The notes beneath the pieces are model-generated. The model did no database searches and was not told the DNA's origin. It saw only the letters and a list, made by a program, of their open reading frames with translations. Shown here one piece after another: positions 34,479 through 43,971 of a stretch of 60,568 bases of DNA. Where the stretch lies: positions 1 to 60,568 of the forward strand of contig NZ_RIAX01000013.1 in the NCBI RefSeq assembly GCF_003719725.1, given 5' to 3'. Numbering within the stretch: position 1 is the stretch's first letter; each line of letters begins with the position of its first letter. This DNA comes from Planococcus salinus (GTDB taxonomy: Bacteria > Bacillota > Bacilli > Bacillales_A > Planococcaceae). The translations under genes were made by a program, and so were the position numbers.

Positions 34479-34514
34479 TGTACCTGTGCGGCAAAAATTC
34501 AACGACGTTCTCAA

Positions 34515-34658
34515 TTATAAATGCGACTCCGCTTCGGGCTGTGTTTCATCAAAATATAAAAATCCTTCATGGTCCATTTCTTCCAGCTTCTCCTTATTCA
34601 ATCCGATTTCCAGTTCACCTGAAAAGATGGGCTCCCACCAGTTTGATTGTTTTGCCAT
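34515..34658 (-). CDS. Small acidic protein of unknown function (47 residues)
   Basis: The minus-strand frame starts MAKQSNWWEPIF and ends EAESHL, preceded by GAAGGAGGAATTTATA with ideal spacing. It is acidic, with a paired Trp near the N-terminus and no signal or transmembrane segment. TATAGAAT on the minus strand (about 34726-34733) could be its -10. The shared hairpin at 34440-34478 would terminate it. I recognise no family, but the complete expression signals make it a probable gene. Confidence 0.62.
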   Translation of the reverse strand: MAKQSNWWEPIFSGELEIGLNKEKLEEMDHEGFLYFDETQPEAESHL

Positions 34659-34803
34659 TATAAATTCCTCCTTCAATTGTTCTTGTTTGTTCTCCGCAGA
34701 GGGAGTTATTCTTTATTGTTTGACTATTCTATACCCCAAAAGGTTAAACTAATAAACAGGAAATACATTTTAAGCCTTATGGCATAGCAGAAAGAGGGAT
34801 TTT

Positions 34804-35727
34804 ATGATTTCAATTGGCATCATTGGAGCAGGAATCGTCGGAGAACGGATCATCAAACAAATCCAACAGGAACCGAATGTCGAAATTAAAGCAGTATTCG
34901 ATGAACAGCAGGAGCGCTTGCAGTACCTTCAACAAACTTATGGTGTTCCTATAGCTGATTCATTGGAAGCGGTTCTCCATGGAGAAATTGACTGGGTATA
35001 TATCGGAACACCTCCTGCTCATCATTCCACAATCGCCAATCAGGCAGCGAGTGCAGGTATTCATATTCTGAGTGAAAAACCGCTGGCCCATAATGTGGAA
35101 GACGGGGAGCAGATGGTGGCTTCCGCAACAGAAAACCGCATCAATACAGCGATGCATTTTCCGTTGATGTATAAACCGGCTGTAAGGGAAATGGCAAAGA
35201 GAGTGCGGAACGGCAGCATCGGCAAAGTGGTCCGGGTTGAACTCCAGACCTATTTTCCGGACTGGCCACGTGCCTGGCAGCAAAATCCATGGATCGCTTC
35301 GCGCAGCCAAGGGGGCTTTGTCAGAGAAGTTTTCCCGCATTATCTGCAATTGATCCATCGGGTTTTCGGTGAATTGACTATACAGTCCCATCAAATCACT
35401 TATCCGGAGAACCCTGATTTATGTGAAACAGGCATTATAGCAGCTGCTCAAACGCAGGATGCAATTCCGGTACTGCTTTCTGGTCTCAGCGGAATTGGAC
35501 AAAAAGAATTATTGCAGTTCAAAGTGTACGGAGAACAGGGTGTGTTGACGCTTGAAAACTGGTCCGAACTGTATGAGTCCCAAAAACATGAAGACCGCCG
35601 GCACATTACTGACTTCGAAGCGGTTCCGTCTCTTTTTGAAGAAATGCAGGAACAATCGACTTTCCTTGTTTCATTTGAAGAAGGTCTCATCGTCCAGCGG
35701 TACATCGACGATCTGTTGGCAGAATAA
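34804..35727 (+). CDS. Gfo/Idh/MocA family oxidoreductase
   Basis: A 307-residue NAD(P)-dependent sugar-type dehydrogenase. The Rossmann motif GIIGAGIVGERI lies at residues 4-15, WVYIGTPPAHHS follows, and SEKPLAHN is the family's EKP motif with the catalytic Lys (about residue 93). The C-terminal beta domain includes GGFVREVFPHYLQLIHRVFG. The substrate cannot be predicted. It is 45 bp upstream of the aldehyde dehydrogenase gene, so the two may form an operon. Confidence 0.86.
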   Translation: MISIGIIGAGIVGERIIKQIQQEPNVEIKAVFDEQQERLQYLQQTYGVPIADSLEAVLHGEIDWVYIGTPPAHHSTIANQAASAGIHILSEKPLAHNVEDGEQMVASATENRINTAMHFPLMYKPAVREMAKRVRNGSIGKVVRVELQTYFPDWPRAWQQNPWIASRSQGGFVREVFPHYLQLIHRVFGELTIQSHQITYPENPDLCETGIIAAAQTQDAIPVLLSGLSGIGQKELLQFKVYGEQGVLTLENWSELYESQKHEDRRHITDFEAVPSLFEEMQEQSTFLVSFEEGLIVQRYIDDLLAE

Positions 35728-35772
35728 TGATTGAATGTTGTGGTATAAATCGGAAACAAAGGGGTTGTCATT

Positions 35773-37161
35773 GTGAGTCTTACGACAGCAGATGTTGAAC
35801 TGATGATTGAAAGGCAGCGCGCATATTTCTACACAGGCGTCACCAAGCCGGCTGCTTTTCGGAAAGAGCAGCTGGCGAAACTGAAGAAAGCCATTGTTGC
35901 CAAGGAACGCAAAATCATGGTTGCGCTTGAAAGGGATTTGGGGAAAAGTGAATTCGAAGCGTATACAAATGAAGTTGGATTTGTATTGGACAGCATCAAT
36001 TACATGTCCAAGAACCTGGAAAAATGGATGGAACCGGAACAGGTGAAGACACCGATGCACATGCAGCCGGCGAAAAGCTTTATCATGCATGAACCTTATG
36101 GATCTGTACTGATCATCGGACCATATAATTATCCATTTCAACTGGTGATTGAACCTTTATTGGGTGCCATCATCGGCGGAAACTGCTCCGTGGTCAAGCC
36201 TTCTGAATCGGCACCCCATGTAGCTGCTGTCGTAAGGGAAATAATAGAAGAGATTTTCCCGCCTCAGTATGTGACAGTGGTGGAAGGCGAAAAAGAAGAA
36301 GTGACGGCGCTGATTCATTCATCATTTGACTATATTTTCTTTACCGGCAGCGTAGCTGTAGGAAAAATAGTCATGAAAGCGGCAGCTGAACGGCTTACGC
36401 CCGTGACGTTGGAACTGGGCGGAAAAAGTCCGGCAGTCATCGATCAGACGGCCAACCTGGACTTGGCGGCCAAACGGATTGTTTGGGGGAAATTCCTGAA
36501 CAATGGCCAGACGTGCATAGCGCCTGATTATCTCTGTGTTCATGAATCGGTAAAAAAAGAATTCATGGAAAAATTGCATTTGACCATTCAGAAGTTTTAC
36601 GGGAAAGATATCCAGAAAAATCCGGATTACGGAAGAATCGTCAATGACAAACATTTTGACAGGCTTGCCGATCTCATCCATAAAGAAGCTGGCCATATAT
36701 GGATCGGAGGAAAAATGGACAAAGCCGACTTGTTCATAGAACCGGTGGTGTTGGACGGCATAACCTGGGACAATCCGTCAATGGAGGACGAGATATTCGG
36801 TCCGGTACTGCCTGTGTTGACTTACAGTGAACTTCCGGTGCTGTTGCATCACATACGCAAATTGCCGAAACCTCTGGCAGCATATCTGTTTTCGGAAAAC
36901 GAACGGGCCATTGATTTTTTCCTGGAAGAATTGTCGTTCGGTGGCGGGTGCATCAATGACACCCTGTCCCATTTCGCCAGTCCTTACCTGCCTGTCGGGG
37001 GAGTTGGTCCTTCCGGCATCAACTCCTACAGAGGGAAAAAGAGTTTCGAAGCGTTTACCCACTCCAAGTCAGTGATGAAAAAGTCGACAAAACTTTCAAC
37101 CGATTTTGTTTTTCCGCCGTATCGGCAAAAAGTGAGATTAGCCAGAACCATTCTGAAATAA
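35773..37161 (+). CDS. Aldehyde dehydrogenase (class 3 type)
   Basis: A 462-residue NAD(P)-dependent aldehyde dehydrogenase. The catalytic Cys248 lies in NNGQTCIAPDY, the general base Glu214 in LELGGKSP, and GPYNYPF / FFTGSVAVGK complete the cofactor site. Length and the short N-terminus match the class 3, YwdH-like branch acting on medium- and long-chain or aromatic aldehydes. The start is GTG 35773 behind AAAGGGG. A terminator hairpin follows. Confidence 0.9.
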   Translation: MSLTTADVELMIERQRAYFYTGVTKPAAFRKEQLAKLKKAIVAKERKIMVALERDLGKSEFEAYTNEVGFVLDSINYMSKNLEKWMEPEQVKTPMHMQPAKSFIMHEPYGSVLIIGPYNYPFQLVIEPLLGAIIGGNCSVVKPSESAPHVAAVVREIIEEIFPPQYVTVVEGEKEEVTALIHSSFDYIFFTGSVAVGKIVMKAAAERLTPVTLELGGKSPAVIDQTANLDLAAKRIVWGKFLNNGQTCIAPDYLCVHESVKKEFMEKLHLTIQKFYGKDIQKNPDYGRIVNDKHFDRLADLIHKEAGHIWIGGKMDKADLFIEPVVLDGITWDNPSMEDEIFGPVLPVLTYSELPVLLHHIRKLPKPLAAYLFSENERAIDFFLEELSFGGGCINDTLSHFASPYLPVGGVGPSGINSYRGKKSFEAFTHSKSVMKKSTKLSTDFVFPPYRQKVRLARTILK

Positions 37162-37184
37162 GCGGCCTGCGGGTCGCTTTTTTG
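37159..37184 (+). terminator. Aldehyde dehydrogenase terminator
   Basis: AAGCGGCC-TGC-GGGTCGCTT with one wobble, followed by TTTTTGTTTT. Confidence 0.65.
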
Positions 37185-37224
37185 TTTTGGAAACTGCTAT
37201 GATGAAGAAAAAGAGGTGATGGAT

Positions 37225-37923
37225 GTGGCGGATCGTATTTTGATCGTTGAGGATGAGAAGAATATCGCCCGTGTGCTGGAACTGGAACTTACATACGAAG
37301 GATACACGATAGGTGTTGCTTCTACAGGATCGGAAGCATTGATCCAATTCCGTGAGGCGGAATGGGACTTGGTGCTGCTGGATTTGATGCTGCCGGAAAT
37401 TCATGGCTTGGACGTGTTGAAACGTATTCGCGCGTCAGATGCTGCGCTGCCGGTCATTCTGCTGACAGCTAAAAGCGATGTGAAAGACAAAGTGGCAGGG
37501 CTCGATTTGGGGGCCAACGATTATGTTACAAAACCCTTTGAAATTGAAGAGCTGCTGGCTCGCATCCGCGCTTGTTTGCGCATGAATTCAGGAAGTGGAG
37601 GTTCAGACGGATACCGTTTCGGCAACCTGGAGTTGAACGAAAAAACCCGTGACGTCAGCAGAAATGGACGTGCGATTGAATTGACTCCGCGCGAATTCGA
37701 CCTTTTGCTTTTTTTCATGCAGCATCCCGGCCAGGTTTTGAGCCGTGAGCAAGTCCTCGATGCAGTTTGGGGCTTTGACTACTATGGAGATACAAATGTC
37801 ATTGATGTCTATATTCGCTATTTGCGCAAAAAAGTGGACGCCGGGGAAGCAACCAGCTATATACAGACAGTCCGTGGAGTGGGGTATGTGCTGAAGGAGC
37901 AGAATCATGAAGCTGAAAAATAA
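37225..37923 (+). CDS. OmpR-family response regulator
   Basis: A 232-residue two-component regulator. The receiver has acidic residues in VEDEKN, the phospho-acceptor Asp53 (LLDLMLPE), Thr in LLTAKS and Lys in VTKPFE. The C-terminal winged helix includes ELTPREFDLLLFFMQHPGQVLSREQVLDAVWG and RYLRKKVD. I choose GTG 37225, about 8 bp from AGAGG; GTG 37216 and ATG 37219 overlap the Shine-Dalgarno. The four-gene set regulator-kinase-PepSY-PepSY resembles B. subtilis ykoGHIJ. It overlaps the kinase gene by 17 bp. Confidence 0.93.
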   Translation: MADRILIVEDEKNIARVLELELTYEGYTIGVASTGSEALIQFREAEWDLVLLDLMLPEIHGLDVLKRIRASDAALPVILLTAKSDVKDKVAGLDLGANDYVTKPFEIEELLARIRACLRMNSGSGGSDGYRFGNLELNEKTRDVSRNGRAIELTPREFDLLLFFMQHPGQVLSREQVLDAVWGFDYYGDTNVIDVYIRYLRKKVDAGEATSYIQTVRGVGYVLKEQNHEAEK

Positions 37924-39277
37924 AATCCATCTGTCGTCAACGCTGCTTACACTGGTCATCTTACTGGTATTGACGCTGATCATCTATTTTGCTTTCAGCC
38001 GGTTGACCTATTCGACGGAGATTGATCGACTGCAAACAGAATTGGATTCTCTTGTCACGACACTCAATGCATCGGATTCCGAGGACCCAAGGAGCATTCT
38101 GCGCGCTTACGTTCCGGTAAATGGATTAGTGAAAGTGACTGATTCAACAGGAGAACTGATTCCCCCGATTTACGACCCCTCCATTACAGGTGAATTTCCT
38201 TCCGGTACCGAAGGGGTATCCGGCATGATTGATGTGGACGGAGAACGGTTTGGCTATGCGAAGGCACCGGTGATCTGGACAGATGGAGAAGTGGCGGAAA
38301 TAATGATGGCGCAGTCTTTTCAGGCAGTTTCTCAGAACATGAGAACCTTGCGATTTGTGTTATTGTCGGCCATCCTGATTGGGATGATTCCCATTGTGAT
38401 TTCCAGTGCGGCACTCGGGAAAATCGTGACGCAGCCAATCACTGATCTGACACAGACCATGACACGGATTCAGCGCAACGGAAAATTTGAAAAACTTCCG
38501 GTGACAGGTGATTCTCAGGACGAATTGGCTCAAATGGGGAATACATTCAACGAAATGATGGGGCTTCTGGAAGAGAACTACACCAAACAGGAAGAATTCG
38601 TGTCCAATGCTTCTCATGAATTGAAAACCCCGTTGACGGTGATTGGCAGCTACGCCAGACTTTTGGAAAGACAAGGAATGGAAGATGAAAAAATCGCAGA
38701 AGAAGGATTGGCTGCCATACAGGCTGAGACAGAACGAATGAAAGCATTGATCGAACAACTGCTTCATTTGGCCAGAAGAACGGAATATCAGACAGAAATG
38801 GTGCAGGTGAACATTGTCAGGATTCTGGAAGAAACGATAGGCGCGATGAAGGCTTCCTACGACCGGGAATTTTTGCTGGAGGCAGAAGAACCGGTGCTGA
38901 CCGAAACGACAGATATTGCGAAACTAAAGCAACTTTTGTATATTCTGCTCGATAATGCGAGGAAGTACAGTGAAGACCGGATTGAAGTCGTGGCGAAAAA
39001 AGAAGGGGCTACGGTCATTCAAATCAGAGATTACGGAATCGGCATCCCGAAACAATCTCTGTCCCATGTATTTGAGCGCTTTTACCGTGTGGACAAAGCG
39101 CGCAGCCGCGAAACCGGCGGCTTTGGGTTAGGATTAGCGCTCGCCAAGCAGTTGGCGGATTCGCTGGAAGTTACATTGGAAATTGAAAGTGTGGAGCAGT
39201 TGGGTACGACGATATCGATTATTTTCTCATCAAATTTTAATGCTGGTGGGCTAGAATTGAGCCAGGAGGGATCATGA
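37907..39277 (+). CDS. Sensor histidine kinase
   Basis: A 456-residue kinase with transmembrane helices at about 11-31 and 148-168 enclosing a 115-residue extracytoplasmic sensor. A HAMP linker follows (about 170-225), then HisKA with phospho-accepting His237 in SNASHELKTPL. The ATPase domain has N-box DNARKYSED, G1 DYGIGIP, F-box FERFYR and G2 GGFGLGLALAK. It should phosphorylate the upstream regulator. The signal is unknown; co-encoded PepSY proteins may feed into it. Confidence 0.93.
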   Translation: MKLKNKIHLSSTLLTLVILLVLTLIIYFAFSRLTYSTEIDRLQTELDSLVTTLNASDSEDPRSILRAYVPVNGLVKVTDSTGELIPPIYDPSITGEFPSGTEGVSGMIDVDGERFGYAKAPVIWTDGEVAEIMMAQSFQAVSQNMRTLRFVLLSAILIGMIPIVISSAALGKIVTQPITDLTQTMTRIQRNGKFEKLPVTGDSQDELAQMGNTFNEMMGLLEENYTKQEEFVSNASHELKTPLTVIGSYARLLERQGMEDEKIAEEGLAAIQAETERMKALIEQLLHLARRTEYQTEMVQVNIVRILEETIGAMKASYDREFLLEAEEPVLTETTDIAKLKQLLYILLDNARKYSEDRIEVVAKKEGATVIQIRDYGIGIPKQSLSHVFERFYRVDKARSRETGGFGLGLALAKQLADSLEVTLEIESVEQLGTTISIIFSSNFNAGGLELSQEGS

Positions 39278-39966
39278 TGAGAAAGTGGATGGTTGTATCA
39301 GTATTGATGGTGCTATTGGCTGCAGTTGTTTTGGCGATCCTATTGTTCCCTGACAGCGCTGAACAACAAGTCAGTAGGGACGAGGCAAAAGCGGTAGTCA
39401 CTGAAATGCACGGGGGGACGGTCAGTGAGACCGTGGAAAAAGACGGTTATTTTCATGTGGTATTTCAAAGGCCGGACGGCCAATACCGTGCTTCTGTCAA
39501 TAAAGAAAATGGCCAGGTCGAAGAGTTGGAACTTCTGGAAAGAAAAGAGCCTGTGAAAGAATTGACGGAACAGGAAGCACAGTCTGTGGCTGTAAACGAA
39601 GTGGATGGTACGGTTGAAAACATCCGTTACTTTGAAGAACGCAATGAATACGAAGTGGAAATAAGGAGAGAAGACCAGCTCACCACCATTGTCCTTTCTG
39701 CCGGCACGGGAGAAGTGAAAAGGATTACCACAAATCCTGCGGAAGCAGAATCGGAACCTGAACCGGACACTGTCATCAGCCGCGAAGAAGCTGTTGCCAT
39801 CGCCAGAACGGTTTTGGCAGGAGAAGCCGATAGCGTGGAATTTCAGCAAACGAATGACGGGGGATTGTACCTGGTGGAAATCGAAAACGATGAAACCGAC
39901 CAGGAAGTGCTTGTTCAAGTCCATGCCATCAAAGGTGAAATACTGACGGTGGAATGGGACAGTTAA
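39274..39966 (+). CDS. PepSY-repeat membrane-anchored protein 1
   Basis: A 230-residue protein with a single N-terminal transmembrane segment (about 5-24) and an acidic extracytoplasmic part of three PepSY-like repeats. Each repeat has the pattern (SRDEAKAVV, TEQEAQSVAV, SREEAVAIA), then a two-stranded YxVxF/YxVEI segment and a G.V/E turn. PepSY domains are thought to inhibit proteases or modulate sensors. It overlaps the kinase gene (ATGA), so is translated with it. It corresponds in position to B. subtilis YkoI. Confidence 0.8.
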   Translation: MMRKWMVVSVLMVLLAAVVLAILLFPDSAEQQVSRDEAKAVVTEMHGGTVSETVEKDGYFHVVFQRPDGQYRASVNKENGQVEELELLERKEPVKELTEQEAQSVAVNEVDGTVENIRYFEERNEYEVEIRREDQLTTIVLSAGTGEVKRITTNPAEAESEPEPDTVISREEAVAIARTVLAGEADSVEFQQTNDGGLYLVEIENDETDQEVLVQVHAIKGEILTVEWDS

Positions 39967-39976
39967 CATGAAAAAA

Positions 39977-40005
39977 TGTTCATGCATTTCTCATCAAATT
40001 CTCAT
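39977..40005 (+). promoter_or_regulatory. Phased direct repeats, putative response-regulator site
   Basis: TGTTCAT (39977-39983), TTCTCAT (39988-39994) and TTCTCAT (39999-40005) recur with an 11-bp period, one helical turn, as expected for OmpR-type tandem binding. A -10-like TATAGT (40038-40043) with no good -35 lies downstream, consistent with activation. The adjacent regulator is the obvious candidate. Confidence 0.5.
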
Positions 40006-40074
40006 AATCCTTTAACTGTATTCACAGGATCGCTGTCTATAGTAAAAGTATAAACAGTTGAGGAGGAGAATTAC

Positions 40075-40686
40075 ATGAAAAAATTGATTTACATCCCAAT
40101 GACGGTCGGTATTCTCGGCTTTGGAGGAATTGTCCTGGCGAACACAGATACGGCTGAAGAACAGACTGGCACCACGAGTCCTGAACCCGCCGTTGTCCAG
40201 GTGGAAGAAGGAAGCGCAGATTCAGCTGAGAGGCTGTCATTTGAAGAAGTTTCGGCAAAAGCACTGAAAGTGGTCAACGGAATGGTTACAGATGTGGAGC
40301 TGGACAGCGATGATGGCAGACGTCATTATGACATCGAAATAAAAGACGGCGAGTTTGAATACGAACTGGAACTGGATGCTTACAGCGGGGAAGTGCTGAA
40401 GCAGGAAAAAGACGCTGACGATGATGACTTTAACCGGTCAGCAGCTGCTTCTCAGAATTCATCAGAAAATGCAGCAAAAGGTTCACAGCCCTTGATCAGT
40501 GCAGACGAAGCAGCGCAGGCAGCTCTTGCCACAGTGAGCGGAACTGTAGAAGAAGTGGAATTGGACCGGGACAATGGTGTAACTTACTATGAAGTGGAAA
40601 TTGAAGATGGTCGTGTGGACCACGAAATTCACGTCAATGCACAGGACGGTACCATTCTGAAAACGGAAACAGACCGTGATGATTAA
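40075..40686 (+). CDS. PepSY-domain exported protein 2
   Basis: A 203-residue protein with an N-terminal signal or anchor (about 4-22) followed by two PepSY domains. The first is SFEEVSAKALKVVNG...DIEIKDGEFEYELELDAYSGEVL and the second SADEAAQAALATVSG...YEVEIEDGRVDHEIHVNAQDGTIL, separated by an Asp/Ser/Asn-rich linker. It is strongly acidic and could bind cations at the surface. Its own promoter carries three phased repeats, suggesting control by the neighbouring two-component system. The RBS GAGGAGGAG is strong. Confidence 0.83.
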   Translation: MKKLIYIPMTVGILGFGGIVLANTDTAEEQTGTTSPEPAVVQVEEGSADSAERLSFEEVSAKALKVVNGMVTDVELDSDDGRRHYDIEIKDGEFEYELELDAYSGEVLKQEKDADDDDFNRSAAASQNSSENAAKGSQPLISADEAAQAALATVSGTVEEVELDRDNGVTYYEVEIEDGRVDHEIHVNAQDGTILKTETDRDD

Positions 40687-40697
40687 TACGTAAGGTT

Positions 40698-40728
40698 TAA
40701 AAAGAGCCAGTAAGGCTCTTTTTTTAAT
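40698..40728 (+). terminator. Terminator after PepSY gene 2
   Basis: AAAAAGAGCC-AGTAA-GGCTCTTTTTTT. Confidence 0.85.
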
Positions 40729-40836
40729 TGAGGATATATTCTGCCTGAGCGATTGAACTCAGGCTGTCGGAGTGGACGGGATTTTGATATGATTAAAAGA
40801 TCAGGAAAGCGTCTTACATACCATAGGAGGATTTTT

Positions 40837-42297
40837 ATGAACAGCAAAGAATTACTCGGGAATATCCCTTATCAACTCGTTTCCGGTTCGTTGCCGGAAC
40901 AGGTTCAGCACGTTTCGATGGATTCCAGAAATGTGCAGGAAGGCACATTGTTCGTTTGCATCAAAGGCTATACAGTTGACGGCCATGATTATGCACAGCA
41001 AGCCGTAGAAAAAGGGGCAACAGTGGTAATGGCTGAGAAACCATTATCGATTACTGGAGCAGCAGTCATTCAAGTGGATGATACTTCTCGCGCACTGGGC
41101 CTGGCAGCTGCAAAATTCTACAATTATCCCTCCAGGCAGCTTCACATGATCGGTGTCACCGGAACGAACGGCAAAACGAGTGTCTCCGGTATTTTGCATT
41201 CACTTTTGATGGAACTCGGGGAAAAATCGGCGTTGAGCGGGACCATTGGCTTTAACTTGAACGGCGAATTGCATCAGTCCGCCAATACGACAAACGATGC
41301 GTTGACGACACAGCAAATGATCGCCCGTGCAAAAGAGCAGGGCTGCAGCCATATGACGATGGAAGTGTCGTCTCATGGCCTGGTTCTCGGCCGGTTGGCG
41401 GGTGTGGAGTTTAAAACGGCGATTTTCACCAATCTGACGCATGACCATCTTGATTTTCACGGAACGATGGAAGAGTATGGCCATGCAAAAGGACTGCTGT
41501 TTTCACAGCTCGGCCAAAACTTGGGTGAACGGAAACAAGCCGTACTGAATGCAGATGACAGCTGGTCTGAAAAATATGCGAAAATGACGCCGCATCCTGT
41601 TTATACGTACGGTGTCCGAAATAAAGCTCAGTTCAAAGCAGAGAATATCCGGATGAATCATGAAGGGACAACGTTCACTTTGCATTGTCCGGAAGGCGAG
41701 TTCGAAGTGGCGATGAACCTGCTCGGCCATTTCAATGTTTCCAACGCCTTGGCAGCGATTACGGCATTGTACGCCGAAGGCTTCGAGCTGGCGAATATTT
41801 TAACGGCATTATCCACAATCGCTCCAGTCGAAGGCCGCATGCAGAAAGTGGAATTGGAAGCCCCTGTTTCGGTGTTCATCGATTATGCCCATACACCGGA
41901 CGCCATTGAAAAAGCACTGGATTCCATCAGGGATTTCGAAAAGAAACGCGTCATTTTTCTGGTGGGTACAGGGGGGAACCGGGATAAGACAAAACGGCCG
42001 ATCATGGCGGAAAAAGCTTCTGTCGCAGATTACGTCGTTCTGACGACAGACGATCCGCGGGATGAGGCTTATGACAGCATCCTGAATGATTTGCAGGCCG
42101 GCATGACTCATGATAACTTCGCCTGCATCGGGGACCGGGAAGAAGCGGTCAGACATGCTGTCCGGCAGGCAGAGGCGGGGGATTTGATCATTCTGGCTGG
42201 CAAAGGCCATGAAGATTACCAGATTATCGGATCCACAAAATACCCGCACAGTGACAAAGACATTGCCATTGAAGAAGCTCTTCATAAATTCCGTTAA
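40837..42297 (+). CDS. murE: UDP-MurNAc-tripeptide synthetase MurE
   Basis: MurE adds the third amino acid of the peptidoglycan stem. The 486-residue ligase has the ATP loop GVTGTNGKTSVSG (about 108-120), the central TNDALTTQQMI and DHLDFHGTMEEY motifs, and C-terminal GTGGNRDKTKRPIM. The amino-acid specificity motif reads DDPR, intermediate between DNPR (meso-DAP enzymes) and DDPN-type (L-Lys). ATG 40837 follows CATAGGAGG; upstream in-frame ATGs lack sites. An extended -10 TGATATGAT (40785-40793) precedes it. The gene stands outside a cell-division cluster and next to prfC, as in Staphylococcus, so an L-Lys role is possible. Confidence 0.88.
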   Translation: MNSKELLGNIPYQLVSGSLPEQVQHVSMDSRNVQEGTLFVCIKGYTVDGHDYAQQAVEKGATVVMAEKPLSITGAAVIQVDDTSRALGLAAAKFYNYPSRQLHMIGVTGTNGKTSVSGILHSLLMELGEKSALSGTIGFNLNGELHQSANTTNDALTTQQMIARAKEQGCSHMTMEVSSHGLVLGRLAGVEFKTAIFTNLTHDHLDFHGTMEEYGHAKGLLFSQLGQNLGERKQAVLNADDSWSEKYAKMTPHPVYTYGVRNKAQFKAENIRMNHEGTTFTLHCPEGEFEVAMNLLGHFNVSNALAAITALYAEGFELANILTALSTIAPVEGRMQKVELEAPVSVFIDYAHTPDAIEKALDSIRDFEKKRVIFLVGTGGNRDKTKRPIMAEKASVADYVVLTTDDPRDEAYDSILNDLQAGMTHDNFACIGDREEAVRHAVRQAEAGDLIILAGKGHEDYQIIGSTKYPHSDKDIAIEEALHKFR

Positions 42298-42323
42298 AAG
42301 AAGCCATTATTGGCTTCTTTTTT
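42296..42323 (+). terminator. murE terminator
   Basis: AAAAGAAGCCA-TTAT-TGGCTTCTTTT followed by TT. Confidence 0.85.
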
Positions 42324-42401
42324 CAGGACAGCTGCCTAATCCTTGTTTTTTTCACTGTCCTTCACTAAGATGTAATAAGTAGAAATAAAGGAGATTATAA
42401 A

Positions 42402-43970
42402 ATGTCAGACCAATTAAAAGACAAAATTGAAAATAGAAGAACGTTCGCAATCATTTCCCACCCGGATGCCGGGAAAACGACATTAACAGAAAAACTGCTT
42501 TTATTCGGCGGAGCCATCCGGGATGCCGGGACCGTCAAAGGCAAAAAAACCGGGAAATTTGCGACTTCCGACTGGATGGAAATCGAAAAGCAGCGGGGGA
42601 TTTCTGTCACTTCTTCTGTCATGCAATTCGACTATGCCGGACATCGTGTCAATATTCTCGATACACCGGGCCACCAGGATTTCAGTGAAGACACGTACCG
42701 TACATTGATGGCGGTCGACAGCGCTGTGATGATCATCGATGTGGCCAAAGGGATTGAGGCACAAACCATCAAGCTGTTTAAAGTATGCCGGATGCGCGGC
42801 ATTCCAATTTTCACGTTTATCAATAAAATGGACCGCCAGGGGAAAGAACCATTGGAGCTGATGGAAGAATTGGAAGAAGTTCTTGGAATCCAGTCATACG
42901 CCATGAACTGGCCGATTGGCATGGGTAAAGAATTCCTCGGCATCTATGACCGTTTCAACAAACGGGTGGAACCGTTCCGTTCAAAAGGTCCGCGGTTTCT
43001 GGAAGTCGACGAAGACGGCCAATTGCTGGAAGACCACGAAATGACGAAAACTTCTTATTATACACAGGCGATGGAAGACATTGAATTGCTTGACGAAGCC
43101 GGAAATGAATTTTCCGTCGACCGGGTGAAAAACGGTGAATTGACACCGGTATTTTTCGGCAGCGCCCTGGCGAATTTCGGTGTTGAAACATTTTTGGAGA
43201 CTTACCTTCAATTCGCGCCTTCACCGCAGGCACGCGATACGCAGGAAAACGAAGCCGTCGATCCGGTGGAAATGCCCTTTTCCGGTTTTGTATTCAAAAT
43301 CCAGGCCAATATGAATCCGGCTCACCGAGATCGGATTGCGTTTGTCCGTATTGTGTCCGGTACATTTGAAAAAGGCATGAATGTCACTCTGGCCAGAACA
43401 GGCAAGTCATTCAGGCTGTCACAGACCACCCAGTTTCTGGCTGATGACCGGGAAATGGTCAATGAAGCTGTCGCTGGGGATATTATTGGTTTGCATGACG
43501 TCGGGAATTACCAGATCGGTGATACGATTACGAGCGGCAAGAAATTCCAGTTCGAGGCTTTGCCGCAGTTTACTCCTGAGCTGTTCATGAAAGTGACTGC
43601 CAAAAACGTCATGAAGCAAAAGCATTTCCATAAAGGGATTCTTCAATTGGTTCAGGAAGGCGCCATCCAATATTACAAGACGCTTCACCTGGAAGAAGTG
43701 ATCTTAGGTGCGGTTGGTCAGCTTCAGTTTGAAGTGTTCGAGCACCGTATGAAAAATGAATACAACGTAGAAGTGAGAATGGAACCAATCGGCTCAAAAA
43801 TCGCGCGTTGGATCGAGAACGAAGAAGATGTCAAAGAATCGATGTCCAGCGGACGCTCCATGCTGGTCAAAGACCGCTACGATAACCTCGTGTTCCTGTT
43901 TGAAAACGAGTTTGCCACAAGATGGTTCCAGGACAAGAATCCGGATATCCGCTTATACAGTTTGCTTTAA
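42402..43970 (+). CDS. prfC: Peptide chain release factor 3
   Basis: RF3 is a translational GTPase that recycles RF1/RF2. The 522-residue protein has G1 SHPDAGKTT, the switch region [14 protein letters not shown]3 [15 protein letters not shown]4 NKMD and the RF3-specific [23 protein letters not shown] insert. The C-terminal domain ends [10 protein letters not shown]. The start follows AAAGGAGA. RF3 is absent from B. subtilis but present beside murE in Staphylococcus, which supports the comparison made for murE. Confidence 0.95.
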   Translation: MSDQLKDKIENRRTFAIISHPDAGKTTLTEKLLLFGGAIRDAGTVKGKKTGKFATSDWMEIEKQRGISVTSSVMQFDYAGHRVNILDTPGHQDFSEDTYRTLMAVDSAVMIIDVAKGIEAQTIKLFKVCRMRGIPIFTFINKMDRQGKEPLELMEELEEVLGIQSYAMNWPIGMGKEFLGIYDRFNKRVEPFRSKGPRFLEVDEDGQLLEDHEMTKTSYYTQAMEDIELLDEAGNEFSVDRVKNGELTPVFFGSALANFGVETFLETYLQFAPSPQARDTQENEAVDPVEMPFSGFVFKIQANMNPAHRDRIAFVRIVSGTFEKGMNVTLARTGKSFRLSQTTQFLADDREMVNEAVAGDIIGLHDVGNYQIGDTITSGKKFQFEALPQFTPELFMKVTAKNVMKQKHFHKGILQLVQEGAIQYYKTLHLEEVILGAVGQLQFEVFEHRMKNEYNVEVRMEPIGSKIARWIENEEDVKESMSSGRSMLVKDRYDNLVFLFENEFATRWFQDKNPDIRLYSLL

Positions 43971-43971
43971 T

